From positions 186,001 to 250,000 of the forward strand of contig NZ_LN868938.1 in assembly GCF_001182745.1 (NCBI RefSeq): a stretch of 64,000 bases of DNA, written 5' to 3'. Positions 16,649 to 24,177 of the stretch are shown in pieces; the stretch's first letter is position 1, and every line of letters begins with the position of its first letter. The notes under the pieces are model-generated. The model saw only the letters and a program-made list of their open reading frames with translations. It searched no databases and was not told the origin of the DNA. The translations under genes were made by a program, and so were the position numbers. The stretch is from Nocardia farcinica. GTDB taxonomy: Bacteria > Actinomycetota > Actinomycetes > Mycobacteriales > Mycobacteriaceae.

Positions 16649-17057
16649 CGGAGGCACCCTCGGCGACGTCGCTGGTCGCGCCAGCGGCGGTGTCGGCGTC
16701 AGCATCGGAGGCACCCTCAGCGGCGTCCGCGTCGCCGGTCACGCCCACGGCGTCGCCGGTCTCCGGCTCGGCCGCGCGCCGACTGCGCTTGGCGCGCGGT
16801 TTGCTCGCCGGCTTCGGCTTCTCCACCGGGGGTACCACCTCCACCGGCTCGGGCGCGTCCTCACGGATCAGGCCCGCGGCGCGCGCCACCTCCACCGGCA
16901 CACTGAACGCCAAGCCCTCCCCGCCGGTGACCGTCTTGACCAGCCCGGCCCGACCGGGCCCGGCGGCCTCGATCAGCCGCGACGCCAGCAGAGGACGGGA
17001 CCGCTGGCCGGTACGCACAGTGGCGGTGTCGCCGTCGATTTCGATGGTGACGTGCAT
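16638..17057 (-). CDS. Small protein with acidic repetitive tail, 139 aa
   Basis: Starts MHVTIEIDGDTATVRTGQ; residues 1-70 look folded (ASRLIEAAGPGRAGLVKTV), the middle is Pro/Lys/Arg-rich (KPKPASKPRAKRSRRA) and the tail is Ala/Asp/Glu repeats (GDADAAEGASDADAD). Located after the capsid-linked gene and overlapping the holin start. Similar head-module proteins occur in actinophages, but the function is unknown. Confidence 0.65.
   Translation of the reverse strand: MHVTIEIDGDTATVRTGQRSRPLLASRLIEAAGPGRAGLVKTVTGGEGLAFSVPVEVARAAGLIREDAPEPVEVVPPVEKPKPASKPRAKRSRRAAEPETGDAVGVTGDADAAEGASDADADTAAGATSDVAEGASDAE
16642..16718. repeat. 20-bp direct repeat carrying the holin start region
   Basis: The same 20 bases occur at 16642-16661 and 16699-16718, 57 bp apart. 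On the minus strand each copy reads GAGGGTGCCTCCGATGCTGA, i.e. a Shine-Dalgarno-like GAGGG followed by ATG in the holin frame. In the overlapping 139-aa gene they encode the repeated EGASDA units. Confidence 0.8.
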
Positions 17058-17060
17058 GAA

Positions 17061-17795
17061 TCAGGCTCCGATCGTGATGGCGTCCGCCCAGCACTCCCAG
17101 GTCACCAGGACCTCGCGCTCGGCGACCGTGAGGCGGTCGTTGTGGGGATAGTCCGGGCCGTGCGTGCGCGCGATCGAGGACCGATGCACCACGACCGGCC
17201 CGGTGGACACGATGGTGTCGCCGAGCGCGGCGTATCCCGCGCCGAACGCCCACCTGTGCCCCAGCGGCGAGAGCCGCTGGCCGCCCTGGACGATCACCAT
17301 GTCCGCGGCGACGAGCGCGGCGGCCAGGTGCGGGGCGGCGTGCAGCACACCAGGGAAACCGTGCCCGGCCACGCTTTCCTCGAGCGCGCCGACCGCCTCG
17401 ACCAGGGACGCGGCGGACGCGGGGGTGCCGGCGGCGGAGAGCAGGCGCGGAACCAGCTGCTCCTCCACGCGGGTCGACTCCTGCAACCGGAGCAGCTGTT
17501 CCGCGCGGGCAGCCGCTTCCGCCTCGGGAACGGCGGCGGCGCAGTCGTCGTCGGCGCCGATCACATCGCCGGTGAACTCGCCGCTCAACGGTGAACGCGG
17601 GGTGCCCTTCGGTGACGGCTCAGGCAGCACGGGAGAGCAGTCGATCGGCCACACCCACGTGGTGCCGCAGTTCCACGAGTCCACGATGATCCCGTGCGCG
17701 AGCCGCGACGGGTCCGGGACATCGAGGACGGTGGCCGCGGCGTACAAGCCGACGACGGACGGGTTCGCCAGCGGCGGCCGGAAAATCTCAGCCAC
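17061..17795 (-). CDS. Head-module protein following the capsid gene, 244 aa
   Basis: GTG start (VAEIFRPPLANPS) with AAGGAGG seven bases upstream; this start is preferred to a longer frame because the upstream bases form an intergenic hairpin. Contains NPSVVGLYAAATVLDVPDPSRL and a C-terminal LTVAEREVLVTWECWADAITIGA. First gene after the capsid, often a head-tail connector or minor capsid protein; no family recognised. Confidence 0.65.
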   Translation of the reverse strand: MAEIFRPPLANPSVVGLYAAATVLDVPDPSRLAHGIIVDSWNCGTTWVWPIDCSPVLPEPSPKGTPRSPLSGEFTGDVIGADDDCAAAVPEAEAAARAEQLLRLQESTRVEEQLVPRLLSAAGTPASAASLVEAVGALEESVAGHGFPGVLHAAPHLAAALVAADMVIVQGGQRLSPLGHRWAFGAGYAALGDTIVSTGPVVVHRSSIARTHGPDYPHNDRLTVAEREVLVTWECWADAITIGA

Positions 17796-17820
17796 GGCCG
17801 AACCTCCTTCGGGGGGTTGG

Positions 17821-17884
17821 GGTCCGGCCGGGGGCAGGGTGAGCGGGGCAGCCACACAGGGACTACTCACCCCACCCCCGGACC
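17821..17884 (-). terminator. Long imperfect hairpin between capsid and downstream genes
   Basis: GGTCCGG...GGGTGAG (17821-17843) can pair with CTCACCC...GGACC (17866-17884), a long interrupted stem in the 115-bp gap after the capsid gene. It may attenuate transcription so that capsid is made in excess, or stabilise the capsid mRNA 3' end. Confidence 0.5.
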
Positions 17885-17910
17885 GGAGTCTTTCAAGGGG
17901 GGTGGGCCGG

Positions 17911-19950
17911 TCAGGCCGCAGCGGTGTTCGGCGCGCCGGCGGTCGACTGGGCCACGGTCACCCCGGGATCGGTGCCGCCGGTGAACGTGTCCGCCGCGAC
18001 GAGCTCGGGCAGCGCGGTCGCGCCGAGCACGCCCTGGAACGTCACCGTGTACGGGCCGCCCGCGACACCGGACACCGCCACGTTGCCCGCACCGATGGAC
18101 GGCAGCATCGCCAACGCGAGCTGCACGTGCGCGGCCCCCGCGTTGTGCGCGATCGGGTCGGTGGTGTGCCCGCGGAAGGTGAGCGTGAAGTGCCCGCCGG
18201 TCGGGGAACCGGTGATGGTGACGGTCTGCACCTCGTTGGTGGTGGACGAGCACACCAACTCGGCGCGGGCGCCGACCGCGCCGTTCGCGCACAGCGGGAC
18301 GGTGATCACCTCGGAGGTCAAGCACCGCTTGTCCACCAGGTACTCGTCCTCCACGAAAAGCTCGGTGTACCGGTTCTTCTGGAGCATGGCCTTGTCGTAG
18401 AGGGTGCCGACCTCGATCACCTGGGACAGGTGCCGGTACCAGGTGCCGCGCGGGTACAGCAGCACCTGCACGCTGGTCGGCCACACCACCGACGCCTCCG
18501 GCAGCGGCTGCCAGTGCTGCACCCACTGCATGAAGATGTTCCGGTCCGCGAGCCACTGATCGACCTGCTGATCGGTCACGCTCTTGACGTCGCGGCCTTG
18601 CTGATTCGCCATGTCGGCCTTGGCGACATCGAGCATCCACGCTTCGGTGACGCCCTCGATGGGGGCGTCGTGGGCCTTGCGCTCCTTCTGCCGGATCACC
18701 GCAGCCCGCAACGCCAAGCTGTTGAGGAACGAACCGGTCGCGCCGAGCACCGACGCCGGAGGCACCACACGGGAAGTGGAGCCGGCCACCATGTCCAGGA
18801 TCGACCAGACCGACAGCTTGATCTGGTAGGCCTTCATGACTTCCTTCATGAAGCGCTCGATCAGCTCCGGCCAGCCGCGCCGCTGCAGGATGCCCGCGGT
18901 CACGCACAGGCCGATCGCCTGGAGTCGGATTTCCTCCATGTCCACGCACGGGATCTCGATGCAGGGCTTGGTGGGATCCTCCATCAGCTCTGCTTCGGTG
19001 AAACGCCACGGCAGCGTGTTGTACAGCGCGGAGAAATCGGGTTCCTGGGGGCGGCGCAGGCCTCCGCGGGTGATGTTCATGTCCGGCAGCGACAGCAGCC
19101 CCGTTGCGGGGTCGACGTCACAGAAGCTGTAGATCGTTTCCGAGGGGGAGCACCAGTGCGCCGACGCGACCAGCGCGCCGTCATCGGCGTATCGGGCGTC
19201 CGCGTACTCGGTGGCGGCGATGATCCGGTCCACCTGGTCGGCGAAATCCTTCTCCGACTCGGCGGTCACGATCTGCTCGGGCGCGAACTCGCGCTCGAGC
19301 GTCGCCAGCGACAACGGCACCAGCGCCTGCCGCATCCGGTGCGGTGCCCTGTTCGGCACGATCTGGTTGCGCGAGTTGACTTTCTCGATCGCGGCGGCCA
19401 GCTCCCGGTAGCCGACGATGCCGTCGACGTGCCCGTGCACCTGGGGGCGCATGTGGAAACCGATCTGGGTGGGCTTGGGTGCCGACTCGGCGGCGGTCTT
19501 GCCGGTGCGGGCGGCCAGGCCCTTGAACGTCGGCTTGCCGGCCGATGCGGTGACGGCAGGCTCGACGGCGGCGTCGGCGGCGATGGTCTCGGCCTCCGCG
19601 ACAACCTCATCCGCGGCGGTGTCGGTGCTGTCGGGCTCACCGCCGCCGGTGTCGTCGCCGGTGGTGGTGTCCTCGGCGGGTGCCTGCCGGGCCGCGCGCG
19701 CGTCCACCAGTGCCTGCGCTTCGGCCAGGCGCTGCTGCTCGGCGGCGGCCTGCTCGGCGAGCAGGCCGTTGATCTTCTCCGCGGCCTCGTTGAGCGCCTT
19801 CATCCGCGCCAGGGCTTCGGCCGAGACGGTGGCGTCCTCGCCCGCGACGTCCTTGGCGATCGCGTCGAACTCGGATTCGGCCCGGGTCAGCAGCTCCTCG
19901 AGCTGGGTCTTGGTGAGCGCGCCGAGGTCGGCGGGCAACTCGAACTCCAT
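17911..19950 (-). CDS. Major capsid protein with fused scaffold and Ig-like C-terminus, 679 aa
   Basis: ATG (MEFELPADLGALTKTQ) preceded by GGGAGGACAG. Residues 1-170 are coiled-coil and acidic linker, like a delta/scaffold domain; about 180-585 are the shell domain (HVDGIVGYRELAAAIEKVNSRNQ, ELIERFMKEVMKAYQIKL); about 590-679 are an added Ig-like domain (NEVQTVTITGSPTGGHFTLTF ... TFTGGTDPGVTVAQ). The same added domain is on the major tail protein. The protease encoded upstream is expected to remove the N-terminal part. Shell-fold assignment rests on gene order and pattern. Confidence 0.85.
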   Translation of the reverse strand: MEFELPADLGALTKTQLEELLTRAESEFDAIAKDVAGEDATVSAEALARMKALNEAAEKINGLLAEQAAAEQQRLAEAQALVDARAARQAPAEDTTTGDDTGGGEPDSTDTAADEVVAEAETIAADAAVEPAVTASAGKPTFKGLAARTGKTAAESAPKPTQIGFHMRPQVHGHVDGIVGYRELAAAIEKVNSRNQIVPNRAPHRMRQALVPLSLATLEREFAPEQIVTAESEKDFADQVDRIIAATEYADARYADDGALVASAHWCSPSETIYSFCDVDPATGLLSLPDMNITRGGLRRPQEPDFSALYNTLPWRFTEAELMEDPTKPCIEIPCVDMEEIRLQAIGLCVTAGILQRRGWPELIERFMKEVMKAYQIKLSVWSILDMVAGSTSRVVPPASVLGATGSFLNSLALRAAVIRQKERKAHDAPIEGVTEAWMLDVAKADMANQQGRDVKSVTDQQVDQWLADRNIFMQWVQHWQPLPEASVVWPTSVQVLLYPRGTWYRHLSQVIEVGTLYDKAMLQKNRYTELFVEDEYLVDKRCLTSEVITVPLCANGAVGARAELVCSSTTNEVQTVTITGSPTGGHFTLTFRGHTTDPIAHNAGAAHVQLALAMLPSIGAGNVAVSGVAGGPYTVTFQGVLGATALPELVAADTFTGGTDPGVTVAQSTAGAPNTAAA

Positions 19951-20079
19951 GTCTGTCCTCCCGTAGAGGGTCCGGTGTGTCGCCGGGAGGCCCGCAGCCA
20001 TGCCCCGATTCGCGCGGAAACGTAGATAGGTGGGGTGCAACGCCATACGATGCGAACCGGAAACGGGGGGTGAGCTGCG

Positions 20080-20114
20080 TAAACCCCTCGAACATGTGAT
20101 CGAGAAGGGGTTTA
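20080..20114 (+). promoter_or_regulatory. Hairpin masking the ribosome-binding site of the lipoprotein gene
   Basis: TAAACCCCT (20080-20088) pairs perfectly with AGGGGTTTA (20106-20114); the 3' arm contains the GAAGGGG purine tract lying just before the ATG at 20119. In the mRNA this would hide the ribosome-binding site. The loop contains ACATGT. Confidence 0.55.
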
Positions 20115-20118
20115 TGGG

Positions 20119-20652
20119 ATGCGGGTAGTCAGAACGGCGGCCGTGGTGGCCGCGGTGTTGGCGTTGGCGAGCTGCACAAGCAACGGGGACGACACCCCGC
20201 GCGGGGACGCGACCCCGATCATGCCGGGCACGACAGCCACGACGGCGAGCGCGGCGACGACCAGCGCGTCACCGGGGGTACTGGCACCCACCGAGACCGG
20301 GCTGAGCACCAGCACCGGCATCGAAACCATGATCGTGTCCGTCGAAGACGTGAACGGCAGGTATGGGCCGGTCACGGTGTTCACGTTCCAGCTGGTCAAC
20401 ACCGGTCAGAAGGTGTTCGAGGGCTACAACTGGCCCACCCCGACCGTCGTGTACGGTCCCGCCGGCACCCCGGCCGAGCACACCGTGTCGCTGTCGGAGG
20501 GGTACGGCGACGGTGTACAGGGCGCGATCCCGCCGGGCTCCCGCCAGACGGTGCAGCACGCCTACAAGGTGACCAAGGCCGAGCTGAATCCCGCTGTCGT
20601 CACCGTGGGTTCGCTGGTGTGGCAAGGCGATTTCGCCGCGTTCCAGCGGTAG
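20119..20652 (+). CDS. Prophage lipoprotein, 177 aa
   Basis: Signal peptide MRVVRTAAVVAAVLALASC with lipobox LASC (Cys19) predicts export and lipid anchoring outside the cell membrane. A low-complexity Thr/Ala/Ser linker (about 25-65) is followed by a folded beta-rich domain (VTVFTFQLVNTGQKVFEGYNWPTP), of the DUF4352/telomere-protecting-like immunoglobulin type. It faces against the capsid gene. Phage lipoproteins expressed from lysogens often block superinfection; that role here is inference. Confidence 0.8.
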   Translation: MRVVRTAAVVAAVLALASCTSNGDDTPRGDATPIMPGTTATTASAATTSASPGVLAPTETGLSTSTGIETMIVSVEDVNGRYGPVTVFTFQLVNTGQKVFEGYNWPTPTVVYGPAGTPAEHTVSLSEGYGDGVQGAIPPGSRQTVQHAYKVTKAELNPAVVTVGSLVWQGDFAAFQR

Positions 20653-20729
20653 GGGACCGCGAGTCGAGACCCCGGCCGACACGGCTGCTCCGCGCCAAGC
20701 GGTGAGCCGTGATCGTCCGGGGTCTCGCG

Positions 20730-20900
20730 CTATTCGGGTGCCTCGACCGGCCGCAGGTCGGCCACGCGCGCGGGGAACGGGTACCGGCCGGGTGCGTCCT
20801 CGATGGTCTCGACGGTCGCGGTCGGGCCGTCGATTTCCAGCACCCGGAAGCGGGACACCCCGCCGTCGCCCAGCTTCACCACGTCGCCCACGTCCACCAC
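20730..20900 (-). CDS. Small SH3-like protein, 56 aa
   Basis: From GTG (VVDVGDVVKLGDGGVSRFRV) to ADLRPVEAPE; the pattern of short strands with GD..KL and RFRVLEIDGPTATVE suggests a small KOW/SH3-type barrel. TATCGT (rev. of 20908-20913) lies 7 bases upstream of the first GTG, so a leaderless transcript is plausible. Function unknown. Confidence 0.6.
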   Translation of the reverse strand: MVDVGDVVKLGDGGVSRFRVLEIDGPTATVETIEDAPGRYPFPARVADLRPVEAPE

Positions 20901-20937
20901 ACCGCGAACGATACCCGCCGGTCTGATCCGGGTTGCG

Positions 20938-21183
20938 TCACACGCGCGGCGGCCAACTCCAGTGCCCGGCCTTGGGGGTCTCCGAGAACGGGACGGCTCT
21001 CTTGTGGCTGGTGCCGTTGGGGTAGATGACGAACAGGTCCACACGGGTCTCGGGGTGCTGGCTGGTGCCGTCGTGGTCGTGGACGCCGGTGATGATGGCG
21101 GCGGTGGGCTCGGACGCGTGCTCGCCGCCGGGGGTGCCGTAGGTCTGGAAATGGACGATGCGGCCGATGCTCGGTGTGCTCAT
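20938..21183 (-). CDS. Small phage protein, 81 aa
   Basis: ATG at MSTPSIGRIVHFQTYGTPGGEH. The sequence (AAIITGVHDHD..., DLFVIYPNGTSHKRAVPFSE..., GHWSWPPRV) is of a kind often seen as small accessory genes in Streptomyces and Nocardia phages. Divergent from the cassette-driven plus-strand operon starting at 21295. No function known. Confidence 0.7.
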   Translation of the reverse strand: MSTPSIGRIVHFQTYGTPGGEHASEPTAAIITGVHDHDGTSQHPETRVDLFVIYPNGTSHKRAVPFSETPKAGHWSWPPRV

Positions 21184-21217
21184 GGCGGGGGACGGTAGGC
21201 GTGGTGGGCGCAACGAC

Positions 21218-21294
21218 TTGCACCATCCGGCGGTGTGTGTGTATAGTTGTGGGTGTCAGAGGGACAAGCCCTCACCAACCCGGAGGAGCCGGAC
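21218..21294 (+). promoter_or_regulatory. Promoter-hairpin-start-box cassette, copy 1
   Basis: -35 TTGCAC (21218-21223), 18-bp spacer ending GTGTGTGTG, -10 TATAGT (21242-21247); then the hairpin GAGGG-ACAAG-CCCTC (21259-21273) at the expected mRNA 5' end and a CCCGGAGGAGCCGGAC box abutting the ATG at 21295. Member of the dispersed family described in the findings. Confidence 0.85.
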
Positions 21295-21711
21295 ATGACC
21301 ACCACCACCTACCGCCGCGCCCGCGCCGCCCGCAAGGCCGCCGCCCACCTCATCCGCACCCGCATCACCGCCGCCCAGGCCGCCCGCCTGGTCCGCGCCC
21401 TGCGCAAGCTCAACGGCTACGTCATGACCGGCCTGCTCGAGCGCGGCGAGTTCGTCACCGTGAGCCAGGTGCTCGCCCAGCTCGGCGCCGACGCCGACCT
21501 GATCCGCCGCTACGCCTCGCAGGCGGGCAAGGCGATCAAGCGCGCCTACCTCGCCGCCTACGACGGCCGCGAGCCGGTCATGGTGTGGAAGCTCGTCCAC
21601 GACCGCCCCCGCCAGGTCGCCGCCTACCTGGCCGACGAGCCCGCCGTCCGCGAGGGCCTGGCCGCCTACGCCCGCACCGCCCACCTGGTCGCCGCCCCCG
21701 CCGCCGCCTGA
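21295..21711 (+). CDS. Small Ala/Arg-rich phage protein, 138 aa
   Basis: MTTTTYRRARAARKAAAHLIRTRI: strongly basic, entirely helical N-terminal half, then GADADLIRRYASQAGKAIKRAYLAAY. Product may bind nucleic acid. Start fixed by the cassette (GGAGGAGCCGGAC ATG). First gene of the plus-strand operon. Confidence 0.8.
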   Translation: MTTTTYRRARAARKAAAHLIRTRITAAQAARLVRALRKLNGYVMTGLLERGEFVTVSQVLAQLGADADLIRRYASQAGKAIKRAYLAAYDGREPVMVWKLVHDRPRQVAAYLADEPAVREGLAAYARTAHLVAAPAAA

Positions 21712-21721
21712 CCGACCCCCA

Positions 21722-21744
21722 GCCGGGCGGAACCCCCGCCCGGC
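21722..21744 (+). terminator. Hairpin after first operon gene
   Basis: GCCGGGCGG (21722-21730) and CCGCCCGGC (21736-21744): nine base pairs with a five-base loop, just after the stop at 21711 and 25 bases before the next ATG. Confidence 0.55.
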
Positions 21745-21769
21745 CCCCGCCTCCCGAGAGGAGCACGCC

Positions 21770-21934
21770 ATGCGCGAACTGATCCACGACACCGACCAGC
21801 TCGACGCCCTCCCGCCCGGTGCCCGCATCGTGGACCAGGGTGTCCGAGCCACCAAGACCGACGACGGGGCGTGGCTGTACGAGACCGGCATGTTCTGGGA
21901 GCCGATCCGGTTCCCGGTGCGCCGGATCAAGTAG
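21770..21934 (+). CDS. Small acidic protein, 54 aa
   Basis: MRELIHDTDQLDALPPGARI to RFPVRRIK with GAGAGGAGCACGCC before the ATG. Contains IHDTDQLDALPPGARIVDQGVR, which recurs in variant form in the 187-aa gene at 23093 (ADPEELSALPGGALVHDGT); this DxLxxLPxGxxVxD unit is a common small fold in actinophage proteins. Function unknown. Confidence 0.7.
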   Translation: MRELIHDTDQLDALPPGARIVDQGVRATKTDDGAWLYETGMFWEPIRFPVRRIK

Positions 21935-21943
21935 CCGCCCGCC

Positions 21944-21971
21944 GCGGGCCGCCCATTCCCGGGCGGCCCGC
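21944..21971 (+). terminator. Strong hairpin terminator
   Basis: GCGGGCCGCCC (21944-21954) pairs with GGGCGGCCCGC (21961-21971), 11 perfect base pairs with a six-base loop, between the 54-aa gene and the next promoter cassette. Confidence 0.7.
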
Positions 21972-21976
21972 AACGC

Positions 21977-22055
21977 TTGCGCTGTTCGCTTACGTGTGTA
22001 TAGTTGGATTGTTCGAGGGATTGCGCCCTCACCCACCCGGAAGGAGCCGGACCCC
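21977..22055 (+). promoter_or_regulatory. Promoter-hairpin-start-box cassette, copy 2
   Basis: -35 TTGCGC (21977-21982), 16-bp spacer ending GTGTG, -10 TATAGT (21999-22004), hairpin GAGGG-ATTGCG-CCCTC (22015-22030), then CACCCACCCGGAAGGAGCCGG before the ATG at 22056. Confidence 0.85.
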
Positions 22056-22298
22056 ATGCTCATGCCCCACCCCATCACCACGACCGCCGTGCCCGTGCTG
22101 GTGCTCGTCACCGTCCTGACCCACGCGCTCGCGCTCGCCCCCACCCACGGCATCCAAGCCCGCATCGGCGTCGCCCTGGCCGAGACCGCCGACGCCGCGC
22201 TCGCCGCAGGTGCCACCCGCCCCAAGCTGCTCGCCGCTGCCGACGCCGGACTCCGCGGCGCGGCCCGCGCCCCCCGTGAGGAGACCACCCATGCCTGA
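22056..22298 (+). CDS. Small membrane protein, 80 aa
   Basis: ATG fixed by the cassette. Residues about 8-30 (TTTAVPVLVLVTVLTHALAL) form a membrane helix; the rest is Ala-rich and helical. The stop overlaps the next ATG. Function unknown. Confidence 0.7.
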   Translation: MLMPHPITTTAVPVLVLVTVLTHALALAPTHGIQARIGVALAETADAALAAGATRPKLLAAADAGLRGAARAPREETTHA

Positions 22299-23100
22299 CC
22301 AGACCAGCCCGGTCGGTGACAACTTCCCCATGAGCACCTACACCGAGGGCGACCTCGTGATCATCGACGGCCGTAGGTGGCGCGTCGCCCGGATCAGTGA
22401 CGACGGCCGACCGTCCGTCCGCCTGGTCAGGATGCCGACATACACCCGGATCGGCACCACGGTCTACGCCGACGTGCTGGATCGGATCGGCACCCGCGTC
22501 CCGCCCACGCCTGAGCTGTCGCGTGAGCACCTGGCGGTGTTCGCCGTCGACCCCCACGCCGCAGCCGAGTCGGAAGTCGCGGCGATGGCGCAGGAGCTGG
22601 TGGCCGCCCGCGCCCGGATCGCGGAGATGGAGAGCGAACGCGCCGCCGCGACCGCCGCGTCCCTGGGCGGCGGCGTTTACAGCTTCGCGTTCGACCGTGC
22701 CCGCGCCTCCGTAGAGCACATCGTCACGACCGACGCGTGGCGGGACAAGCTGTCGGCGGCCGACCGCGCCAGCCTGGTCGACCAGCTCGACACGGCCATG
22801 CGCGCAGGCATGGAACCCGCCATCGCGAACGCCGTCGTCGCTGGGTCCGTGCTTGCTGGGCGCGCCCGATTCGCCGAGCTGGAGAAGCGCGTCGCCGAGC
22901 TGGAGGGCGAGCTTGGGCCACTGCGCACGCAGCGCAGCGCCGCCTACGCGATCCTCGCCAGCATCGCGGCCGAGCTGGGAGCGGAAGAAGAGACCCGGTG
23001 GGAGTGCCTGCCGGAGATGGCGCGCGCCCTCGCCACGCGCAAGATCAACCCCGACACCGTCCTGTGGGCTCCCACCGAGGAAGGGCAGGCCGATGCCTGA
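22291..23100 (+). CDS. Coiled-coil phage protein, 269 aa
   Basis: ATG at MPDQTSPVGDNFPMSTYTEGD with GTGAGGAGACCACCC upstream. Residues 15-70 look like a small beta-barrel (GDLVIIDGRRWRVARISDDG), 95-130 and 190-225 are coiled coil (ELEKRVAELEGELG). Ends GQADA at a gene junction whose sequence recurs at the next gene. No recognised family. Confidence 0.7.
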   Translation: MPDQTSPVGDNFPMSTYTEGDLVIIDGRRWRVARISDDGRPSVRLVRMPTYTRIGTTVYADVLDRIGTRVPPTPELSREHLAVFAVDPHAAAESEVAAMAQELVAARARIAEMESERAAATAASLGGGVYSFAFDRARASVEHIVTTDAWRDKLSAADRASLVDQLDTAMRAGMEPAIANAVVAGSVLAGRARFAELEKRVAELEGELGPLRTQRSAAYAILASIAAELGAEEETRWECLPEMARALATRKINPDTVLWAPTEEGQADA

Positions 23101-23656
23101 GCGGACGCCGCGACTGACCGCCGAGGAGCTGGAGGCCCTGCGTGAGGCCACGCTCCAGCACTACGAGGCCGCCGGCTACCCGGACGAGCTGACCGACCGT
23201 CTGCGCGCCTACACCGACGAGCCGGACGGCGGGCTGATCAACCTGATCGACATGGCCAGCTCGCTGGCCCGCAGCCACGAGGCCGCGCTGGAACGGATCG
23301 CCGAGCTGGAGGCCGAGCGCGCCCGCCTGGTCGAGGGCGTGGCATCGACGGTGCGCAGGTTCAGCGCGACCCTGGATGAGCGGGACGCCCTGCGCGCCCG
23401 CCTCGCCGAGCTGGAGGCGCAGCAGCAGCCGCGTGTCATCGCCGACCCCGAAGAGCTGTCGGCACTGCCGGGTGGTGCTCTCGTGCACGACGGGACCGCG
23501 GTCTTCGATCACCTCGGCGCCGGGTGGTGGGTCACGACCGGCAGCGCCGACCCGATCCATAGCGAGGCCATCCTCGAGGCCGAGCCGGACGGGACATGCG
23601 GGTGCACGGTCATCGTCCTGCGGACGCCCCGGCAGGAAGGACAGGCCGATGCCTGA
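23093..23656 (+). CDS. Coiled-coil protein with LPxGxxVxD unit, 187 aa
   Basis: Starts MPERTPRLTAEELEALREA in the overlapping junction GGCCGATGCCTGAGCGGA. Central coiled coil (RIAELEAERARLVEGV; LRARLAELEAQQQ), then EELSALPGGALVHDGTAVFDHLGAGWWVTTG, a small actinophage module. Ends EGQADA like its neighbour, suggesting tandem duplication of gene ends. Function unknown. Confidence 0.7.
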   Translation: MPERTPRLTAEELEALREATLQHYEAAGYPDELTDRLRAYTDEPDGGLINLIDMASSLARSHEAALERIAELEAERARLVEGVASTVRRFSATLDERDALRARLAELEAQQQPRVIADPEELSALPGGALVHDGTAVFDHLGAGWWVTTGSADPIHSEAILEAEPDGTCGCTVIVLRTPRQEGQADA

Positions 23657-24065
23657 GCGGATCTCCGACCACATCCTCGTCCGCGTGGCGCGGCCCGATG
23701 GCGGCTACGACGACCGGATCGAGTGCGTCGCGCCCGAGACCTGCGAGGGCTGGCAGGAGTGCTGCGAGCGGCACGAAGTCGACGGTCACAATGCTGACGT
23801 TGGGCCGTACGACTGTGACACCGACGTGCCGTGGTTCGACGAGGAGGAGTTCAAGTTCCACGGCGTGATCCACACCTACCGCTACCCACACGGTTGGACG
23901 GTCCCGTTCCAGGGCTGCATCGTGGCCCATCACCACCGGTGTTGGGGCTCCGACGTGGACGGCATCGACGAGACCACGCCACCCGGCCGGTACCCCATCC
24001 GCGCTGAGTGGGATGACGACGAGTGCATCCTCTCGCTCGCCGATCAGGCGGTGGCCGATGCCTGA
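23649..24065 (+). CDS. Cys/His-rich phage protein, 138 aa
   Basis: MPERISDHILVRVARPDGG; many Cys and His (CEGWQECCERHEVDGHN, GCIVAHHHRCWGSD) suggest metal binding. Strongly acidic. Same junction type at both ends (ATGCCTGA). No family recognised. Confidence 0.7.
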   Translation: MPERISDHILVRVARPDGGYDDRIECVAPETCEGWQECCERHEVDGHNADVGPYDCDTDVPWFDEEEFKFHGVIHTYRYPHGWTVPFQGCIVAHHHRCWGSDVDGIDETTPPGRYPIRAEWDDDECILSLADQAVADA

Positions 24066-24177
24066 CCGCTACCTGCGCGCCACCCGGCGCCCCCACGACT
24101 ACGCCGAGACCATCCCGTCCCGCCGCGCCCAGGAGGCCATCGCGCGGGCCGACCGAGAGGACCACCGCCGTGCCTGA
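24058..24177 (+). CDS. Tiny basic protein, 39 aa
   Basis: MPDRYLRATRRPHDYAETIP to REDHRRA, starting in the overlapping junction GCCGATGCCTGACCGC and ending in GTGCCTGA. It is held in the operon by overlaps on both sides, the main reason to accept it. Confidence 0.6.
   Translation: MPDRYLRATRRPHDYAETIPSRRAQEAIARADREDHRRA

Noticed and set aside
17164..20025. 953-codon plus-strand frame antisense to the capsid gene
   Set aside because: Shadow of the capsid and following gene; Gly/Arg/His-rich with no recognisable fold.
20194..20215. CCCCGCGCGGGG palindrome in the lipoprotein gene as another CRISPR-like repeat
   Set aside because: No handle-like tail, lies inside a coding sequence, and is explained by codons.
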